Notes: generated from the letters alone by a model not told the origin. 64,000 nt of DNA from Vibrio splendidus (GCF_024347615.1 NZ_AP025508.1:3286001-3350000), one strand, 5' to 3'. Positions 39,205 to 50,510 are shown, counted from the stretch's first letter. Made by a program: numbers and translations.

Positions 39205-42018
39205 ATGACCAGATATGGCTTAAGAGCCCGTGTAATTACCTTAACTCTAGCTCCAACCTTGATTATTGGGTTGCTATTGAGTGCATTTTTCTCATTTAAC
39301 CGCTATCAAGACCTTGAGGGCCAAGTGGTTAATACTGGTACTAGCATCATTGAACCGCTGGCAATTGCTAGTGAGTCAGGCATGAAGCTCGAAAGTCGAG
39401 AGTCTGTTCGTCAGCTTATTAGCTATGCGCATCGAAAAAACTCTAAGCTAGTGCGCAGTATCGCGGTGTTTGATGAACGTCATGAGTTGTTTGTAACCTC
39501 AAACTTCCACCCTGATTTTGAAAGCCTGACCTATCCGAAAGATAAACCCATTCCGCATTTAAGCTCATCGAACCTGCTCGATAATACGCTGATTCTTCGG
39601 ACACCTATCATCGCTGAAGGTCAATACATAAACTCAGCCAATGGGCAGTCTCAAGCCAACCAAGCGATCGGCTATATTGCAATAGAGTTAGACTTGTCGT
39701 CACTTCGATTGCAGCAGTATCAAGAAGTGTTCTCTGCCTTCTTGGTGTTGATTTTGGGGCTGGGACTTTCTGGTGTATTTGCTTTTCGCTTGATGCATGA
39801 CGTCACCCAACCGATCACACACATGAAAAACATGGTCGACCGAATTCGTCGTGGTCATCTCGATGTGCGTATCGAAGGCAAAATGCACGGTGAGCTAGAC
39901 TCACTGAAAAACGGTATCAACGCGATGGCGGTATCGCTATCAGAATATCACGTCGAGATGCAGCACAGTATCGACCAGGCTACGTCTGATCTGCGTGAAA
40001 CCCTAGAGCAATTAGAGATTCAAAACGTTGAGTTAGACATTGCGAAAAAACGCGCTCAAGAAGCGGCTCGTGTTAAATCTGAGTTCTTGGCTAACATGTC
40101 TCACGAATTGAGAACACCGCTTAACGGTGTGATTGGCTTTACTCGTCAAATGCTTAAGACTCATCTATCGACCAGTCAAACAGATTACTTGCAAACCATT
40201 GAACGTTCAGCAAATAATCTACTCAGTATCATCAACGACATTCTTGATTTCTCGAAACTGGAAGCCGGTAAATTAGCGCTCGAGAACATCCCATTCGAGT
40301 TCCAAGCCAGCCTTGAAGAGGTTGTGAACCTTCAAGCGACCAACGCCCATGAGAAAGGCCTAGAGTTAACACTTAAGATAGACCCGAAAGTGCCACCAGG
40401 CGTTGTTGGTGACCCACTGCGTATTCAGCAGATCCTAACCAACCTCGTTGGTAACTCAATCAAGTTTACTGAACGTGGCAACATTGATATCAGTGTTGAA
40501 CTTCGTTCACAAAGCGAAGACAGCATCGAGTTGCAATTCATGGTTCGCGATACAGGTATTGGTATCTCTGAGCGTCAACAAGCTCAGCTATTCCAAGCCT
40601 TCAGCCAAGCCGACGCAAGCATCTCTCGTCGTTATGGCGGTACGGGGCTAGGCCTAGTTATCACCCAAAAACTGGTCAGCCAAATGGGCGGTGAGATCAG
40701 CCTGACCAGTCGCCTACACCAAGGTTCAACCTTCTGGTTTACTTTGAGACTATCAACGACTGATATGCCGATGACTGAGCTGATTGAGACTCAGTGCCTG
40801 CAAGACAAGCAGCTGCTGCTTATCGAGCCAAACATGCAAGCGGCATCGATTACTCAGCAAATCTTAACCCAAGAAGGCTTGGTGGTAACGTATCGTTCGG
40901 TGATGCCTGACGAGTCGACCTCGTATGACTACGTTCTACTCAACCTAGCCGCGAACCAAGAGTATCAATTTGATACCGTGAGTGGTTGGGCGATTGGCGC
41001 GAAGAAAATCGCTCAGAACGTAATTATTGGTACGCCGAGTACTGAGCTAGCTCTGGGTGAACAATTGATGAAAGAGGTTGATGTCCAATGCATCACCAAA
41101 CCTCTCTCTCGCAAAAAACTGCTGCAAACTCTGATCTCTAATCAAGCGCCAACCTTGATTGCACCAGCGATTGAAACGCACTCAGAAGAGAAGCTGCCGC
41201 TCACTGTATTGGCGGTCGACGACAACCCAGCAAACCTTAAATTGATCACCGCGCTACTAAAAGAGCGTGTAGAGACGGTCATCAGTTGCACCAGCGGACA
41301 GAAGGCCATAGACAAGGCGAAGGAGACCCCATTTGATATCATCTTCATGGATATCCAAATGCCGCAAATGGATGGTGTGACGGCCTGTAAGAATATAAAG
41401 GAGCTAGCGAATAATGCGAATACCCCCGTCATTGCCGTCACAGCACACGCGATGGTTGGCGAACGGGACCGTCTGCTTGAAGCCGGCATGGATGACTACC
41501 TAACCAAACCGATTGAAGAGCACGTGTTACAGCAGGTTCTGATTCATTGGAGCCCTACCTCTGAGGTTGAGCACATTGAAAAAATAGACCCAGCCCACCC
41601 GGCAGTCTCTGCGGAAGTAGACAATAGCTCAGTTTCAGATTCTGAGGCTAACGTGCATAAGAATATCATCATTGATTGGCAAGCAGCTATGAAGCAAGCC
41701 GCCAACAAAGAAGACCTCGCACGCGATATGCTGCAAATGCTAGTCGACTTTATTCCTGAGGTTTATGAAGCCGCAGAGAAAGCGATCGAAGACAGTGACT
41801 ACCCCGTAGAAGCACTGACACACATCATCCACAAGATGCATGGCAGCAGCTCATACAGCGGTGTACCAAGGCTGAAGTCGGTGTGTGCGACGATAGAGAA
41901 AGAGCTGCGTTCCGGCACTTCCGTTGAAGACATTGAACCGGAGCTTTTTGAACTTCAGGATGAATTAGATAAGGTTCAAGCAACCGCGATTCATTATTTG
42001 AAACCAGCCAAGACCTAG
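39205..42018 (+). CDS. barA: Hybrid sensor histidine kinase BarA (VarS)
   Basis: 937 residues: transmembrane helices at about 8-30 and 175-195 around a periplasmic sensor region, HAMP (about 196-250), HisKA with His300 in ANMSHELRTPLNG, HATPase with DTGIGI and GTGLGL, a degenerate receiver-like segment (about 530-645), a receiver with Asp716 in IIFMDIQMPQMDG, and a C-terminal HPt domain with His879 in HKMHGSSSYSG. BarA/VarS phosphorylates UvrY/VarA, which drives the Csr small RNAs that counter CsrA. It is divergent from rlmD and has its own strong terminator. Confidence 0.97.
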   Translation: MTRYGLRARVITLTLAPTLIIGLLLSAFFSFNRYQDLEGQVVNTGTSIIEPLAIASESGMKLESRESVRQLISYAHRKNSKLVRSIAVFDERHELFVTSNFHPDFESLTYPKDKPIPHLSSSNLLDNTLILRTPIIAEGQYINSANGQSQANQAIGYIAIELDLSSLRLQQYQEVFSAFLVLILGLGLSGVFAFRLMHDVTQPITHMKNMVDRIRRGHLDVRIEGKMHGELDSLKNGINAMAVSLSEYHVEMQHSIDQATSDLRETLEQLEIQNVELDIAKKRAQEAARVKSEFLANMSHELRTPLNGVIGFTRQMLKTHLSTSQTDYLQTIERSANNLLSIINDILDFSKLEAGKLALENIPFEFQASLEEVVNLQATNAHEKGLELTLKIDPKVPPGVVGDPLRIQQILTNLVGNSIKFTERGNIDISVELRSQSEDSIELQFMVRDTGIGISERQQAQLFQAFSQADASISRRYGGTGLGLVITQKLVSQMGGEISLTSRLHQGSTFWFTLRLSTTDMPMTELIETQCLQDKQLLLIEPNMQAASITQQILTQEGLVVTYRSVMPDESTSYDYVLLNLAANQEYQFDTVSGWAIGAKKIAQNVIIGTPSTELALGEQLMKEVDVQCITKPLSRKKLLQTLISNQAPTLIAPAIETHSEEKLPLTVLAVDDNPANLKLITALLKERVETVISCTSGQKAIDKAKETPFDIIFMDIQMPQMDGVTACKNIKELANNANTPVIAVTAHAMVGERDRLLEAGMDDYLTKPIEEHVLQQVLIHWSPTSEVEHIEKIDPAHPAVSAEVDNSSVSDSEANVHKNIIIDWQAAMKQAANKEDLARDMLQMLVDFIPEVYEAAEKAIEDSDYPVEALTHIIHKMHGSSSYSGVPRLKSVCATIEKELRSGTSVEDIEPELFELQDELDKVQATAIHYLKPAKT

Positions 42019-42066
42019 CGAACATTTCTTACCCACAAATATTCGTCAAACGGTTTACCAGCCAAT

Positions 42067-42098
42067 AAAAAAGCAGAGCTCATGAGCTCTGCTTTTTT
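42067..42098. terminator. Strong bidirectional terminator after barA
   Basis: A perfect 20-bp palindrome, GCAGAGCTCA/TGAGCTCTGC (42073-42092), has A6 on one side and T6 on the other. Confidence 0.93.
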
Positions 42099-42126
42099 CT
42101 GTCTAGTGTCTAGAGCACCAGATATA

Positions 42127-42288
42127 ATACCAATCACAGTAAGTAAGTGATCAAAAATAGCGTAGGAAAAAAGCTTGAGAACAAGGCAGGATTTTTCGAT
42201 AAGTAGTTATTCTACAATCAAAAATTCTAACGAAGTTATCGAGTTTTTTAACAAGCTAGGGTGAACAGTTATTTACTACGATTGGTAT
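42127..42288. repeat. 162-bp element with terminal inverted repeats (copy A)
   Basis: The ends are ATACCAATC and GATTGGTAT, and the inverted match extends inward (CAGTAAGTAAGTGATCA against CGTAGTAAATAACTGTTCA). The interior includes GCGTAGGAAAAA. It is related along its length to the 162-bp element at 46988. No open frame. It ends 18 bp before the acpS stop and resembles a MITE-like or REP-like non-autonomous repeat. Confidence 0.7.
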
Positions 42289-42306
42289 AAAGTAACGGTA
42301 ATCTAT

Positions 42307-42687
42307 TTACGACTCGAGTAGTACCGTCGCCACCGCATAATGGCGCTCATCTGAGATAGTCAGATGAATCGACTTTGTACCACTCGCTTCTGCGATTTCA
42401 CGCGCCTTTTTATGTAGGCTTAGAACTGGCTTGCCATGCTCATCGTTTGAAATCTCGAAATCGTGAAAGGTCACACCCAGCGCGATACCCGTGCCCAACG
42501 CCTTAGATGCCGCTTCTTTTGCAGCAAAGCGTTTTGCAAGGTAACGCCCTTTTTGCTTCAGTTGCTGAAATACTTCAAACTCAGAGTCGGTCAAAATACG
42601 CTGAGCAAAAGCATCGCCACTTCGTGACAGTGCCTTTTCAACACGTTCGATTTCTGCGATATCTGTACCTAATCCAACAACAGCCAT
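42307..42687 (-). CDS. acpS: Holo-[acyl-carrier-protein] synthase
   Basis: 126 residues. The metal-binding Asp in [16 protein letters not shown] and Glu in [15 protein letters not shown] are the phosphopantetheinyl transferase motifs. It transfers 4'-phosphopantetheine from CoA to apo-ACP. The last gene of the rpoE-to-acpS series; it follows pdxJ by about 87 bp. Confidence 0.97.
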   Translation of the reverse strand: MAVVGLGTDIAEIERVEKALSRSGDAFAQRILTDSEFEVFQQLKQKGRYLAKRFAAKEAASKALGTGIALGVTFHDFEISNDEHGKPVLSLHKKAREIAEASGTKSIHLTISDERHYAVATVLLES

Positions 42688-42774
42688 GTTTACCCTACTA
42701 CCAAGCTTCTATCTATTAACTTTATCGATTCTACTGATTAACGCTTACGACTAAACTAATGACGAGTTAAAGAC

Positions 42775-43512
42775 CTAAGCGTTGTTGCGTGCTGTTTCCA
42801 TCACGGCTTTCATGTCTGCAACGGCTTTATTCAAACCATCAAAGACTGCGCGTCCCATGATCGAGTGACCGATGTTCAACTCGTAAATCTCAGGAAGTGC
42901 CGCAATCGGCGCTACGTTATGATAAGTCAGACCATGACCAGCATTCACGGTGATACCAAGATCGTCTGCGTAGCTTGCGCCTGCAGCAATCTTTTTAAGC
43001 TCATCCTGCTGATCTTCTTCTGTTTTCGCATCAGCGTAATGGCCAGTGTGCAGTTCAATGAACGGTGCGCCACACGCTTTTGCTGCATCAATTTGCTCAC
43101 GATCTGCATCGATAAACAGAGATACTTTGATACCCGCTGCCGACAGTTTTTCCGTCGCTGCTTTGATCTTTTCAAGTTGACCAACCACGTCCAAGCCGCC
43201 TTCCGTCGTCAGCTCTTCACGCTTTTCTGGAACTAGACAAACGAACTCAGGATTAGTATCGAGTGCAATTTGAACCATCTCGTCCGTCACTGCCATTTCT
43301 AAGTTCATGCGAGTCTGGATTGTCTCAGCAAGAATACGTACATCGCGATCAACAATATGACGGCGATCTTCGCGCAGGTGAATGGTAATGCCGTCAGCAC
43401 CCGCACGTTCAGCAATTTCAGCTGCGTGTACTGGATCTGGGTATTTAGTACCACGTGCATTACGTAGTGTAGCAATATGGTCGATATTAACGCCTAAAAG
43501 GATTGAGCTCAT
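42775..43512 (-). CDS. pdxJ: Pyridoxine 5'-phosphate synthase PdxJ
   Basis: 245 residues, TIM-barrel enzyme that condenses 1-deoxyxylulose 5-phosphate with 3-amino-2-oxopropyl phosphate. The N terminus [23 protein letters not shown] and [12 protein letters not shown] are family signatures. The ATG overlaps the recO TGA (ATGA, 4 bp), indicating coupled translation. Confidence 0.98.
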   Translation of the reverse strand: MSSILLGVNIDHIATLRNARGTKYPDPVHAAEIAERAGADGITIHLREDRRHIVDRDVRILAETIQTRMNLEMAVTDEMVQIALDTNPEFVCLVPEKREELTTEGGLDVVGQLEKIKAATEKLSAAGIKVSLFIDADREQIDAAKACGAPFIELHTGHYADAKTEEDQQDELKKIAAGASYADDLGITVNAGHGLTYHNVAPIAALPEIYELNIGHSIMGRAVFDGLNKAVADMKAVMETARNNA

Positions 43513-44237
43513 TTTCCAATACTCCGTGCTCTAGAGAGGGCTATTGTTGGCATAAATAGCTCTCTACTTTTTAATGGTTTGCCGCCAAGATACGGCTTTA
43601 AGGCTATGCGTGTAAAGCGTTTTGCTGCTTTTAACTGCTCTTTAGTGATAAACCTACGTTCACTAATTGCGATAAGTTCATCGCCCATAAATGTCAGGTT
43701 ATCTCGACGTACAGAAGCGATGAAACCTTTCTGCTCTCGATAGCGATAAGTCATGCTTGGATCGATCGCTTCACCAGTACCAGCACAATGCAAAAAGTCG
43801 ACGCCATACCCCATAGCGGAAAGTAGAGCCAATTCAAAACGACGTAGCGCTGGCTCAGGGTTCTCATTATGAGCGAGTTCTGTTAAAGCATGAAGATAGT
43901 CGTGAAAAAATGCGGGCATGGCCACTTCGGCCATCAACACACGGCCAACTAGCTCATTGACATACATAGCGGAATACAGATTAATACCGGCAAGAGGAAG
44001 CCCCAAGCTGATGGGTTCAGCTTGGCGTAACGTTTTCATTGAACCATTGCCAGACCACTTAAGCAGTAGCGGCGTAAAAGGTTGCAATGCACCTTTCAAA
44101 TTAGAACGCTTACTCCGCGCACCTTTAGACATCAACGTCACCCGACCGTACTCTTCACTGAAGACGTCCAGAATCAGGCTCGACTCACTGTATGGTCGAC
44201 GGTGCAACACAAAGCATCGCTGTAACCCTTCGCTCAA
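43509..44237 (-). CDS. recO: DNA repair protein RecO
   Basis: 242 residues. The N-terminal OB fold includes [21 protein letters not shown] and [19 protein letters not shown]; the rest is helical. RecO loads RecA on SSB-coated DNA with RecR. The start is TTG 44237 with AAGGG 7 bp upstream; no ATG fits the conserved N terminus. A terminator-like hairpin lies between era and recO. Confidence 0.95.
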   Translation of the reverse strand: MSEGLQRCFVLHRRPYSESSLILDVFSEEYGRVTLMSKGARSKRSNLKGALQPFTPLLLKWSGNGSMKTLRQAEPISLGLPLAGINLYSAMYVNELVGRVLMAEVAMPAFFHDYLHALTELAHNENPEPALRRFELALLSAMGYGVDFLHCAGTGEAIDPSMTYRYREQKGFIASVRRDNLTFMGDELIAISERRFITKEQLKAAKRFTRIALKPYLGGKPLKSRELFMPTIALSRARSIGK

Positions 44238-44259
44238 TCACTTACCCTTCTTACAGATA

Positions 44260-44287
44260 CAAAAAGAGAGAGTTCGCACTCTCTCTT
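44260..44287 (-). terminator. Intrinsic terminator between era and recO
   Basis: The stem AAGAGAGAGT/ACTCTCTCTT with a GCGA loop is followed by TTTG on the minus strand. It lies about 55 bp past era and just before the recO ribosome binding site, so it may only partly end era transcripts. Confidence 0.75.
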
Positions 44288-44339
44288 GAAATTATATTCA
44301 GTTCAACTTTCTTAATCTCAGAAAGTGACGTTCAATATA

Positions 44340-45311
44340 TTATAGATCGTCGATGTAGCCTAACGAGCGAAGTGCACGCTCATCATCAGCCCAACCAGAC
44401 TTAACTTTAACCCAAGTCTCTAGGTAAACCTTACGACCGAAGAGTTCTTCCATGTCGATACGAGCTTCACGACCAATCGTTTTGATCTTCTCACCCGCTT
44501 TACCAATCACCATCTTCTTCTGACCAGTACGTTCAACAAGAATCAAAGCATTGATATGGAAGCCATCGTTATCAGGGTTGTAATCGAAACGCTCGATTTC
44601 AACCGTTACTGAGTAAGGTAGCTCTTCGCCTGTGAATCGCATCAGTTTTTCACGGATGATTTCAGAGGCCATAAAGCGCTGTGAACGATCCGTTACGTAC
44701 TCTTCAGGGAAGTGATGCGTCGCTTTAGGTAAAGAGTTACGAACGTGCTTACGCAGTACATCGATATTCTTACCTTGCTTCGCCGAGATTGGTACAACAT
44801 CAAGGAAGTCCATCTTCTTAGACACTTCCATCATATGTTGCATCACGTCTGTACGGTCTTGAACGTTGTCTACTTTGTTAATACAAAGGACGACTGGGAA
44901 ATCTGTTTTTCTCAGCTTGTTCAGCACCATTTCATCGTCGTCAGTCCAGTGAGTACCGTCAACAAGGAAGAATACTAGGTTCACATCGCTCAGTGAGCTG
45001 TTCGCCGCACGGTTCATCAAACGGTTGATTGCACGCTTTTCTTCGATGTGAAGTCCAGGAGTATCAACGTAGATCGCTTGGTAATCACCTTCAGTTTCTA
45101 CGCCCATAATACGGTGGCGTGTCGTCTGAGGTTTACGTGATGTGATCGAGATTTTCTGACCCAAAATATGGTTCAGAAGCGTCGATTTACCTACGTTTGG
45201 TCGACCCACGATAGCGATGAAGCCACAGTGTTGGTTTTCCGGTAGGCCCGTTTTTTTGCTATCAGATGAAAAGAATGCATCGATATCGAAATCTTGATTG
45301 TTATCAGACAT
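44340..45311 (-). CDS. era: GTPase Era
   Basis: 323 residues. The GTPase domain has G1 GRPNVGKS at 36-43, DTPG ([21 protein letters not shown]) and NKVD. The C-terminal KH domain includes [21 protein letters not shown]. There are about 20 more residues before G1 than in E. coli (301 residues), acidic and apparently disordered. Era binds 16S rRNA and assists 30S maturation. It overlaps rnc by 8 bp. Confidence 0.97.
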   Translation of the reverse strand: MSDNNQDFDIDAFFSSDSKKTGLPENQHCGFIAIVGRPNVGKSTLLNHILGQKISITSRKPQTTRHRIMGVETEGDYQAIYVDTPGLHIEEKRAINRLMNRAANSSLSDVNLVFFLVDGTHWTDDDEMVLNKLRKTDFPVVLCINKVDNVQDRTDVMQHMMEVSKKMDFLDVVPISAKQGKNIDVLRKHVRNSLPKATHHFPEEYVTDRSQRFMASEIIREKLMRFTGEELPYSVTVEIERFDYNPDNDGFHINALILVERTGQKKMVIGKAGEKIKTIGREARIDMEELFGRKVYLETWVKVKSGWADDERALRSLGYIDDL

Positions 45312-45981
45312 TGCTTAGTTGCTCTAATGCTGTTTCAGCAGCCGCTTGTTCTGCCTTGCGGCGGCTAGTGCCTTTACCGATAACAGGTTTATCCACACCT
45401 GCCACTTCACACTCAACCGTAAACTCTTGGTTGTGTGCTTCACCTTTAATATTAGTCACTGTGTAGACAGGTAGGGGATTTCTTCGACCTTGTAAAAACT
45501 CTTGTAAGCGAGTTTTAGGATCTTTTTGAGATACACCAGGCTGAATAGACTCTAGGCGAGATTGGTACCAGCTTAAAATAATACGGCGAACAACCTCGGT
45601 ATCACTATCTAAATAGACAGCGCCGATGATCGCTTCAACCGCATCCGCTAGAATAGAATCACGACGGAAACCGCCACTCTTCAACTCACCTGGACCTAAT
45701 TTTAAGTAATCTCCTAGTTCGAATTCACGACCTAGTTCTGCCAATGTATGACCACGTACTAATGTTGCGCGCATGCGGCTCATATCACCTTCGTTTACCT
45801 TAGGGAAACGGTGGTAAAGATCATCAGCGATAACAAAACTTAAAATTGAATCGCCCAGAAACTCAAGACGTTCGTTGTGTTTACCTGCGGCGCTACGGTG
45901 AGTCAGCGCCAGATGGATAAGATCGGCATCATTAAACTGATAGCCAATCTTTCTCTCTAGTTTATCAATTGGAGAATTCAT
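45304..45981 (-). CDS. rnc: Ribonuclease III
   Basis: 225 residues. The RNase III signature [10 protein letters not shown] is at 36-45, with the catalytic Glu and Asp; the double-stranded-RNA-binding domain covers about 155-224. It cleaves rRNA precursors and structured mRNAs. The era start lies inside its end, and lepB ends 26 bp upstream. Confidence 0.98.
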   Translation of the reverse strand: MNSPIDKLERKIGYQFNDADLIHLALTHRSAAGKHNERLEFLGDSILSFVIADDLYHRFPKVNEGDMSRMRATLVRGHTLAELGREFELGDYLKLGPGELKSGGFRRDSILADAVEAIIGAVYLDSDTEVVRRIILSWYQSRLESIQPGVSQKDPKTRLQEFLQGRRNPLPVYTVTNIKGEAHNQEFTVECEVAGVDKPVIGKGTSRRKAEQAAAETALEQLSNV

Positions 45982-46007
45982 GCTCTCTCGATGTGTTATG
46001 TGATCGA

Positions 46008-46904
46008 TTAGTGAATCCCACCGATGCGATTAAAACGCACACCAGTAGGAATCCATGTTGGAAGTACACTGTCTGAACCGCGTTCGAATTCGAAGCTGAT
46101 CCAAATAGCAACGGCCTTACCAACAAGGTTTGCTTCAGGGACAAAGCCCCAGTAACGGCTGTCAGCACTGTTGTCACGGTTATCACCCATCACAAAGTAT
46201 TGGCCTTCTGGAACGATCCACTCGTTAACACCATTGCGAGGTTGATATGCTTGCACACGATCACGACGTAATGGGTTAACTAAAATTTGGTGCTCCACAT
46301 CACCCAGCAGTTCATTCAGCTGAATCAGAGGCACACCATCTTGAATAAATTGGCTTTCTTCAACGTTACTTAACTTCACTGGTTTACAGCTACTGCCACC
46401 CTTCGCTTGAATGCAGACTTCTTTATTGCTGCTGTAGCGAATGGTATCACCCGGCATACCAACAACACGCTTAATGTAGTCGATATTCGGCTGAGGTGGG
46501 TATTTGAATACGATTGAATCACCACGTTCTGGTTTGCCCGTTTCGACTAGTTGAGTGCGCCATACCGGGTCTTTTAGACCGTACGCGTACTTCTCTACTA
46601 AGATGAAATCACCAACCAAAAGGGTTGGCATCATCGAACCAGATGGGATTTGAAACGGTTCATAAATAAATGAACGCAAAACCAAAACAAATGCAATTAC
46701 AGGGAAAATGGACACACTGTTCTCAACCCACCAAGGCTGAGCCGTAACTTTTGCGCTGGTTGCAGCGTCTAGGCCATTCGATTGTGCTTCAACGTCAGCC
46801 AGTTTTTGTTGGCGTTTCTTCGCCCACACAAACTTTTCCAACGCCCATACAATGCCGGTCACTAGAGTTACGATCACTAAAATAAGCGAAAATGTATTAG
46901 CCAT
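46008..46904 (-). CDS. lepB: Signal peptidase I
   Basis: 298 residues. Two N-terminal transmembrane helices (about 4-26 and 62-80) lead to a periplasmic domain with the catalytic Ser90 in IPSGSMMPT and Lys145 in [29 protein letters not shown] is box E. It removes signal peptides from exported proteins. The lepA-lepB-rnc-era order is conserved. Confidence 0.98.
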   Translation of the reverse strand: MANTFSLILVIVTLVTGIVWALEKFVWAKKRQQKLADVEAQSNGLDAATSAKVTAQPWWVENSVSIFPVIAFVLVLRSFIYEPFQIPSGSMMPTLLVGDFILVEKYAYGLKDPVWRTQLVETGKPERGDSIVFKYPPQPNIDYIKRVVGMPGDTIRYSSNKEVCIQAKGGSSCKPVKLSNVEESQFIQDGVPLIQLNELLGDVEHQILVNPLRRDRVQAYQPRNGVNEWIVPEGQYFVMGDNRDNSADSRYWGFVPEANLVGKAVAIWISFEFERGSDSVLPTWIPTGVRFNRIGGIH

Positions 46905-46987
46905 TGATATCCCTTAAATTTCATTTCTTTAAAAATAACGAAAGTGAAAGAGTATAACCCTTTCACTCTGCTTAATATTTCTAATCT

Positions 46988-47149
46988 GTATCAATCATGC
47001 TGACTAAATGCTGGGGAGATTACGCAGGAAAAATCGTTTAGTTCGAGGCGCAAAGTGCAGTGACTAGTGGGCCTAATTGCAATCTTTGCAACAAAGAAAT
47101 AAACGATTTTAACCAGTAATGTTCAGCAGATAGTTAGTGCGATTGATAC
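46988..47149. repeat. 162-bp element with terminal inverted repeats (copy B)
   Basis: The ends are GTATCAATC and GATTGATAC, with extended inverted similarity (GACTAAATGCTG against AACTATCTGCTG). It has the same length as copy A at 42127 and shares ACGCAGGAAAAA, CGAGGC and the right-end CGATTTT..AAC..AG order with it. It directly touches the lepA stop codon and separates lepA from lepB. Confidence 0.7.
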
Positions 47150-48943
47150 CTAGTCTTTACCAACATGAAGAATCGCTAAGAATGCTTCTTGAGGCAGTTC
47201 AACGTTACCGATCTGCTTCATACGCTTCTTACCTTCTTTTTGTTTCTTAAGAAGTTTCTTCTTACGACTGATATCACCACCGTAACATTTTGCGATTACG
47301 TTCTTACGCAGTTGTTTCACTGTAGAACGAGCAATGATGTGGTTACCAATCGCTGCTTGAATCGCGATATCAAACATTTGACGAGGGATGAATTCTTTCA
47401 TCTTCTCAACCAGTAGACGACCGCGAGACTGTGCAATGTCTTTGTGCGTAATGATTGCTAGTGCATCAACCGTTTCGCCATTAAGCAATACGTCTACACG
47501 AACCATGTTCGACATTTCAAAACGTTGGAAGTTGTAATCCAGTGACGCATAGCCACGAGATGTTGATTTCAAACGGTCGAAGAAATCTAGAACCACTTCA
47601 GCCATTGGCAAGTCGTACGTCACAGCAACTTGCTTACCGTGATAAACCATATCCACTTGAACACCACGTTTTTCTACACATAAGGTAATTACGTTACCTA
47701 GGTAGTCTGACGGTACAAGGATATTACAACGAGCGATAGGCTCACGAATCCCTTCTACATCATTAGTCGCAGGCAGTTTAGCCGGGCTATCAACGTAAAG
47801 AATGCTGCCATCCGTTTTTACAACTTCGTACACTACGGTTGGTGCCGTTGTGATTAGGTCTAGGTCGTATTCACGCTCTAAACGCTCTTGGATGATCTCC
47901 ATGTGAAGCATTCCTAAGAAGCCACAACGGAAACCAAAGCCAAGTGCTGCTGAACTTTCTGGTTCGTAGAACAGTGATGCATCGTTCAGGCTTAATTTGC
48001 CTAGTGCGTCACGGAAGTTTTCGTAGTCATCAGACGATACAGGGAATAGACCTGCGTATACCTGAGGCTTCACTTTTTGGAAACCAGGTAGACGTTCTGT
48101 GCTACCGCCTTTTGCAAGCGTCAACGTATCACCAACAGGTGCGCCAAGGATGTCTTTAATACCACAAACAACCCAACCAACTTCGCCAGTATTTAGCTCT
48201 GTTGTGTCGATTTGCTTAGGTGTGAAGATACCTAAACGGTCAACACCCCAAACTTGGTCTGTCGACATTACTTTAATCTTGTCGTTCTTCTTCAGCTTAC
48301 CGTTCTTGATACGAACCAAAGAAACAACGCCTAAGTAGTTATCGAACCAAGAGTCAATGATCAACGCTTGTAGTGGCGCGTCTGGATCACCTTCCGGTGG
48401 TGGGATAGCTGTTACGATGTTTTCAAGAACGTCATCAACACCGATACCGGTTTTTGCAGAACAACGCGTTGCTTCCATCGCATCGATACCAACGATCTCT
48501 TCGATTTCTTCAGCAACACGCTCAGGTTCAGCAGCAGGTAGGTCAATCTTGTTCAAGATTGGCACTACTTCCAGTTCCATTTCGATAGCGGTGTAACAGT
48601 TTGCTAGAGTTTGTGCTTCAACACCTTGACCAGCATCCACAACCAATAGCGCGCCTTCACAAGCGGCTAGAGAACGAGATACTTCGTAAGAGAAATCTAC
48701 GTGTCCTGGAGTGTCGATAAAGTTAAGTTGGTAAGTTTCACCATCTTTCGCTTTGTAATCTAAAGTCACACTCTGCGCTTTAATTGTAATACCACGCTCG
48801 CGTTCTATATCCATAGAATCGAGGACTTGAGCTGCCATCTCACGTTCACTTAACCCTCCACAAACTTGGATTAAGCGGTCAGAAAGGGTCGACTTACCGT
48901 GGTCGATGTGGGCGATAATCGAAAAATTACGAATGTGCTTCAT
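47150..48943 (-). CDS. lepA: Elongation factor 4 (LepA)
   Basis: 597 residues. G1 AHIDHGKS is at 11-18, with [21 protein letters not shown] and NKIDLP; EF-G-like domains follow, with the LepA-specific C terminus ([20 protein letters not shown]). A translational GTPase on the ribosome. It follows rseC by about 137 bp and is followed by repeat copy B. Confidence 0.98.
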   Translation of the reverse strand: MKHIRNFSIIAHIDHGKSTLSDRLIQVCGGLSEREMAAQVLDSMDIERERGITIKAQSVTLDYKAKDGETYQLNFIDTPGHVDFSYEVSRSLAACEGALLVVDAGQGVEAQTLANCYTAIEMELEVVPILNKIDLPAAEPERVAEEIEEIVGIDAMEATRCSAKTGIGVDDVLENIVTAIPPPEGDPDAPLQALIIDSWFDNYLGVVSLVRIKNGKLKKNDKIKVMSTDQVWGVDRLGIFTPKQIDTTELNTGEVGWVVCGIKDILGAPVGDTLTLAKGGSTERLPGFQKVKPQVYAGLFPVSSDDYENFRDALGKLSLNDASLFYEPESSAALGFGFRCGFLGMLHMEIIQERLEREYDLDLITTAPTVVYEVVKTDGSILYVDSPAKLPATNDVEGIREPIARCNILVPSDYLGNVITLCVEKRGVQVDMVYHGKQVAVTYDLPMAEVVLDFFDRLKSTSRGYASLDYNFQRFEMSNMVRVDVLLNGETVDALAIITHKDIAQSRGRLLVEKMKEFIPRQMFDIAIQAAIGNHIIARSTVKQLRKNVIAKCYGGDISRKKKLLKKQKEGKKRMKQIGNVELPQEAFLAILHVGKD

Positions 48944-49080
48944 AGGCTTGGTGTGACTAAACTCTTTGAATAGGGATAATAAGAAAGCCGCGACGCGTCC
49001 AATCTACAGTCAGCATTGGTGGCGGCATTTCAATCAAGTTGGCAGATTCTACCCAATTTAAGGGCAAGAAGCATCATAAA

Positions 49081-49551
49081 TTAGACGAGAGGCTCACCTA
49101 GGATTCGAATCAAGACGACTTCTTGCTTAGATTTGTCTTCCATTGGTTTGGCTAACCGCTTCGCTAAGGCAATACCACCAGCAGTAAACAACGCTGCACT
49201 TAAGATAACAATGCCCTCGCCCCCTTGGAGTAAGGGTTGCAATAAGAGTTGTCCAAAACCAGCACCAATCATCAACATGAAAAGTGGAATGAGGTAAACA
49301 ATAGCCGCAGACTGCAGTAAGCTTTTTTCTGGAAAGCCAATTTCTACGATTTGTCCGGCTTTAACTAAACTTTTGGTTTTAAGCTGCCAAAACAAGGATT
49401 TATTGCCAACGGCCTTGGTAACAATACCCGTTCCGCAGCTTTTTTGAGACGAGCAGCTGCTGCAACTGGTTTGTTGTTCGCAGCTCAGTTGAACAAAGTA
49501 TTGTTGACCGTTTTGTTCAACCGAGCTAACGGTTGCCAGCGCCGTCATCAT
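49081..49551 (-). CDS. rseC: SoxR-reducing/sigma-E regulatory protein RseC
   Basis: 156 residues. The N-terminal cytoplasmic part has a cysteine cluster (Cys24, Cys30, Cys33, Cys39), followed by two transmembrane helices (about 72-95 and 103-125). RseC belongs to the SoxR-reducing complex and modulates sigma-E. Its ATG overlaps the rseB TGA by 4 bp (ATGA). Confidence 0.94.
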   Translation of the reverse strand: MMTALATVSSVEQNGQQYFVQLSCEQQTSCSSCSSQKSCGTGIVTKAVGNKSLFWQLKTKSLVKAGQIVEIGFPEKSLLQSAAIVYLIPLFMLMIGAGFGQLLLQPLLQGGEGIVILSAALFTAGGIALAKRLAKPMEDKSKQEVVLIRILGEPLV

Positions 49552-50510
49552 TGCGCTGGTACCGGTTTATTGAACGTAACTGATTGGGCAATACGTTTGG
49601 CGGTTGCTGGCGGAATATCACCCACCACAGAGATCTCTTTGTCACCAATCACTAAGCTGTGTAACGTTCTGCGCCCTTGTCGTACCAACTGCCCCTTCAA
49701 TGAATGTTCGTCTTTATCGGCGATATAAACTGAAAAGCTAAACAACCCATCACTGAAAAGTTGGCTTTCAACCATTTTATCGGTCGCAGCCATTGGATAA
49801 CGACTAAGCTCTTTTGACTTAAACCCTTCAGGTATCCAAGAGGCTTGCCAGTTAGTTTCACTCACTAAGCCTTCCGGCAGCGATAAGACTTTCGGCAGTT
49901 GAGCGCTATTCAAGCCCCCCATTGCCTCTGCAATCTTATCGTTCACCACGTAAGAGATAGTACGGTACTGTTCAAGCACTTCGCCGTCACGATCCAACAG
50001 ATCGGCACGCAAAGGAAGACTCGTTTTTTCATCTACCCAAACGACGTAAGAGTAACGAAGGCCATCTTTCGGCACCACGCGCAATACTTGCGTAGTACTT
50101 CCAGCTTCACGAGCACGACCAACTTTAACGAAATCGTAATAGTCGTTGAGCGCATCAATATCTCGATTAATCATCGGAATAACAGGTGCAACCATACTGC
50201 CAGATTGAATGGTAAACGGTTCTGTGCCCGGTTCAATATAACTGACTTCATCACCACGTCGAATAACTTCACGGATAGGCCCGCTCAAGTAAACAAGGTG
50301 TGCAAGTTGTTGGTCGTCGTTAACCGCATGGCGATAAACAAGAGGTTCAATACTGCTCTTCTTGATCAAAATGTAGGAGAGTTCGTAATTTAGATGCTGA
50401 CTGGCCTCGTTCATCTGATGTAACAACGCCTTTGCAGTGGGTTCCTCTGCAAAGGCTGTTGGAGACATCAAGCTGAACAGTGTCAGTGCACTGACCAGGA
50501 TTTTCTTCAT
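49548..50510 (-). CDS. rseB: Sigma-E factor regulatory protein RseB
   Basis: 320 residues. A signal peptide ends at AFA-EE (21/22), so the mature protein is periplasmic. It has the MucB/RseB two-domain form: a LolA-like N-terminal domain and a smaller C-terminal domain from about 215. It binds the periplasmic part of RseA, shields it from DegS, and senses mislocalised lipopolysaccharide or lipoprotein. ATGA overlap with rseA. Confidence 0.96.
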   Translation of the reverse strand: MKKILVSALTLFSLMSPTAFAEEPTAKALLHQMNEASQHLNYELSYILIKKSSIEPLVYRHAVNDDQQLAHLVYLSGPIREVIRRGDEVSYIEPGTEPFTIQSGSMVAPVIPMINRDIDALNDYYDFVKVGRAREAGSTTQVLRVVPKDGLRYSYVVWVDEKTSLPLRADLLDRDGEVLEQYRTISYVVNDKIAEAMGGLNSAQLPKVLSLPEGLVSETNWQASWIPEGFKSKELSRYPMAATDKMVESQLFSDGLFSFSVYIADKDEHSLKGQLVRQGRRTLHSLVIGDKEISVVGDIPPATAKRIAQSVTFNKPVPAQ

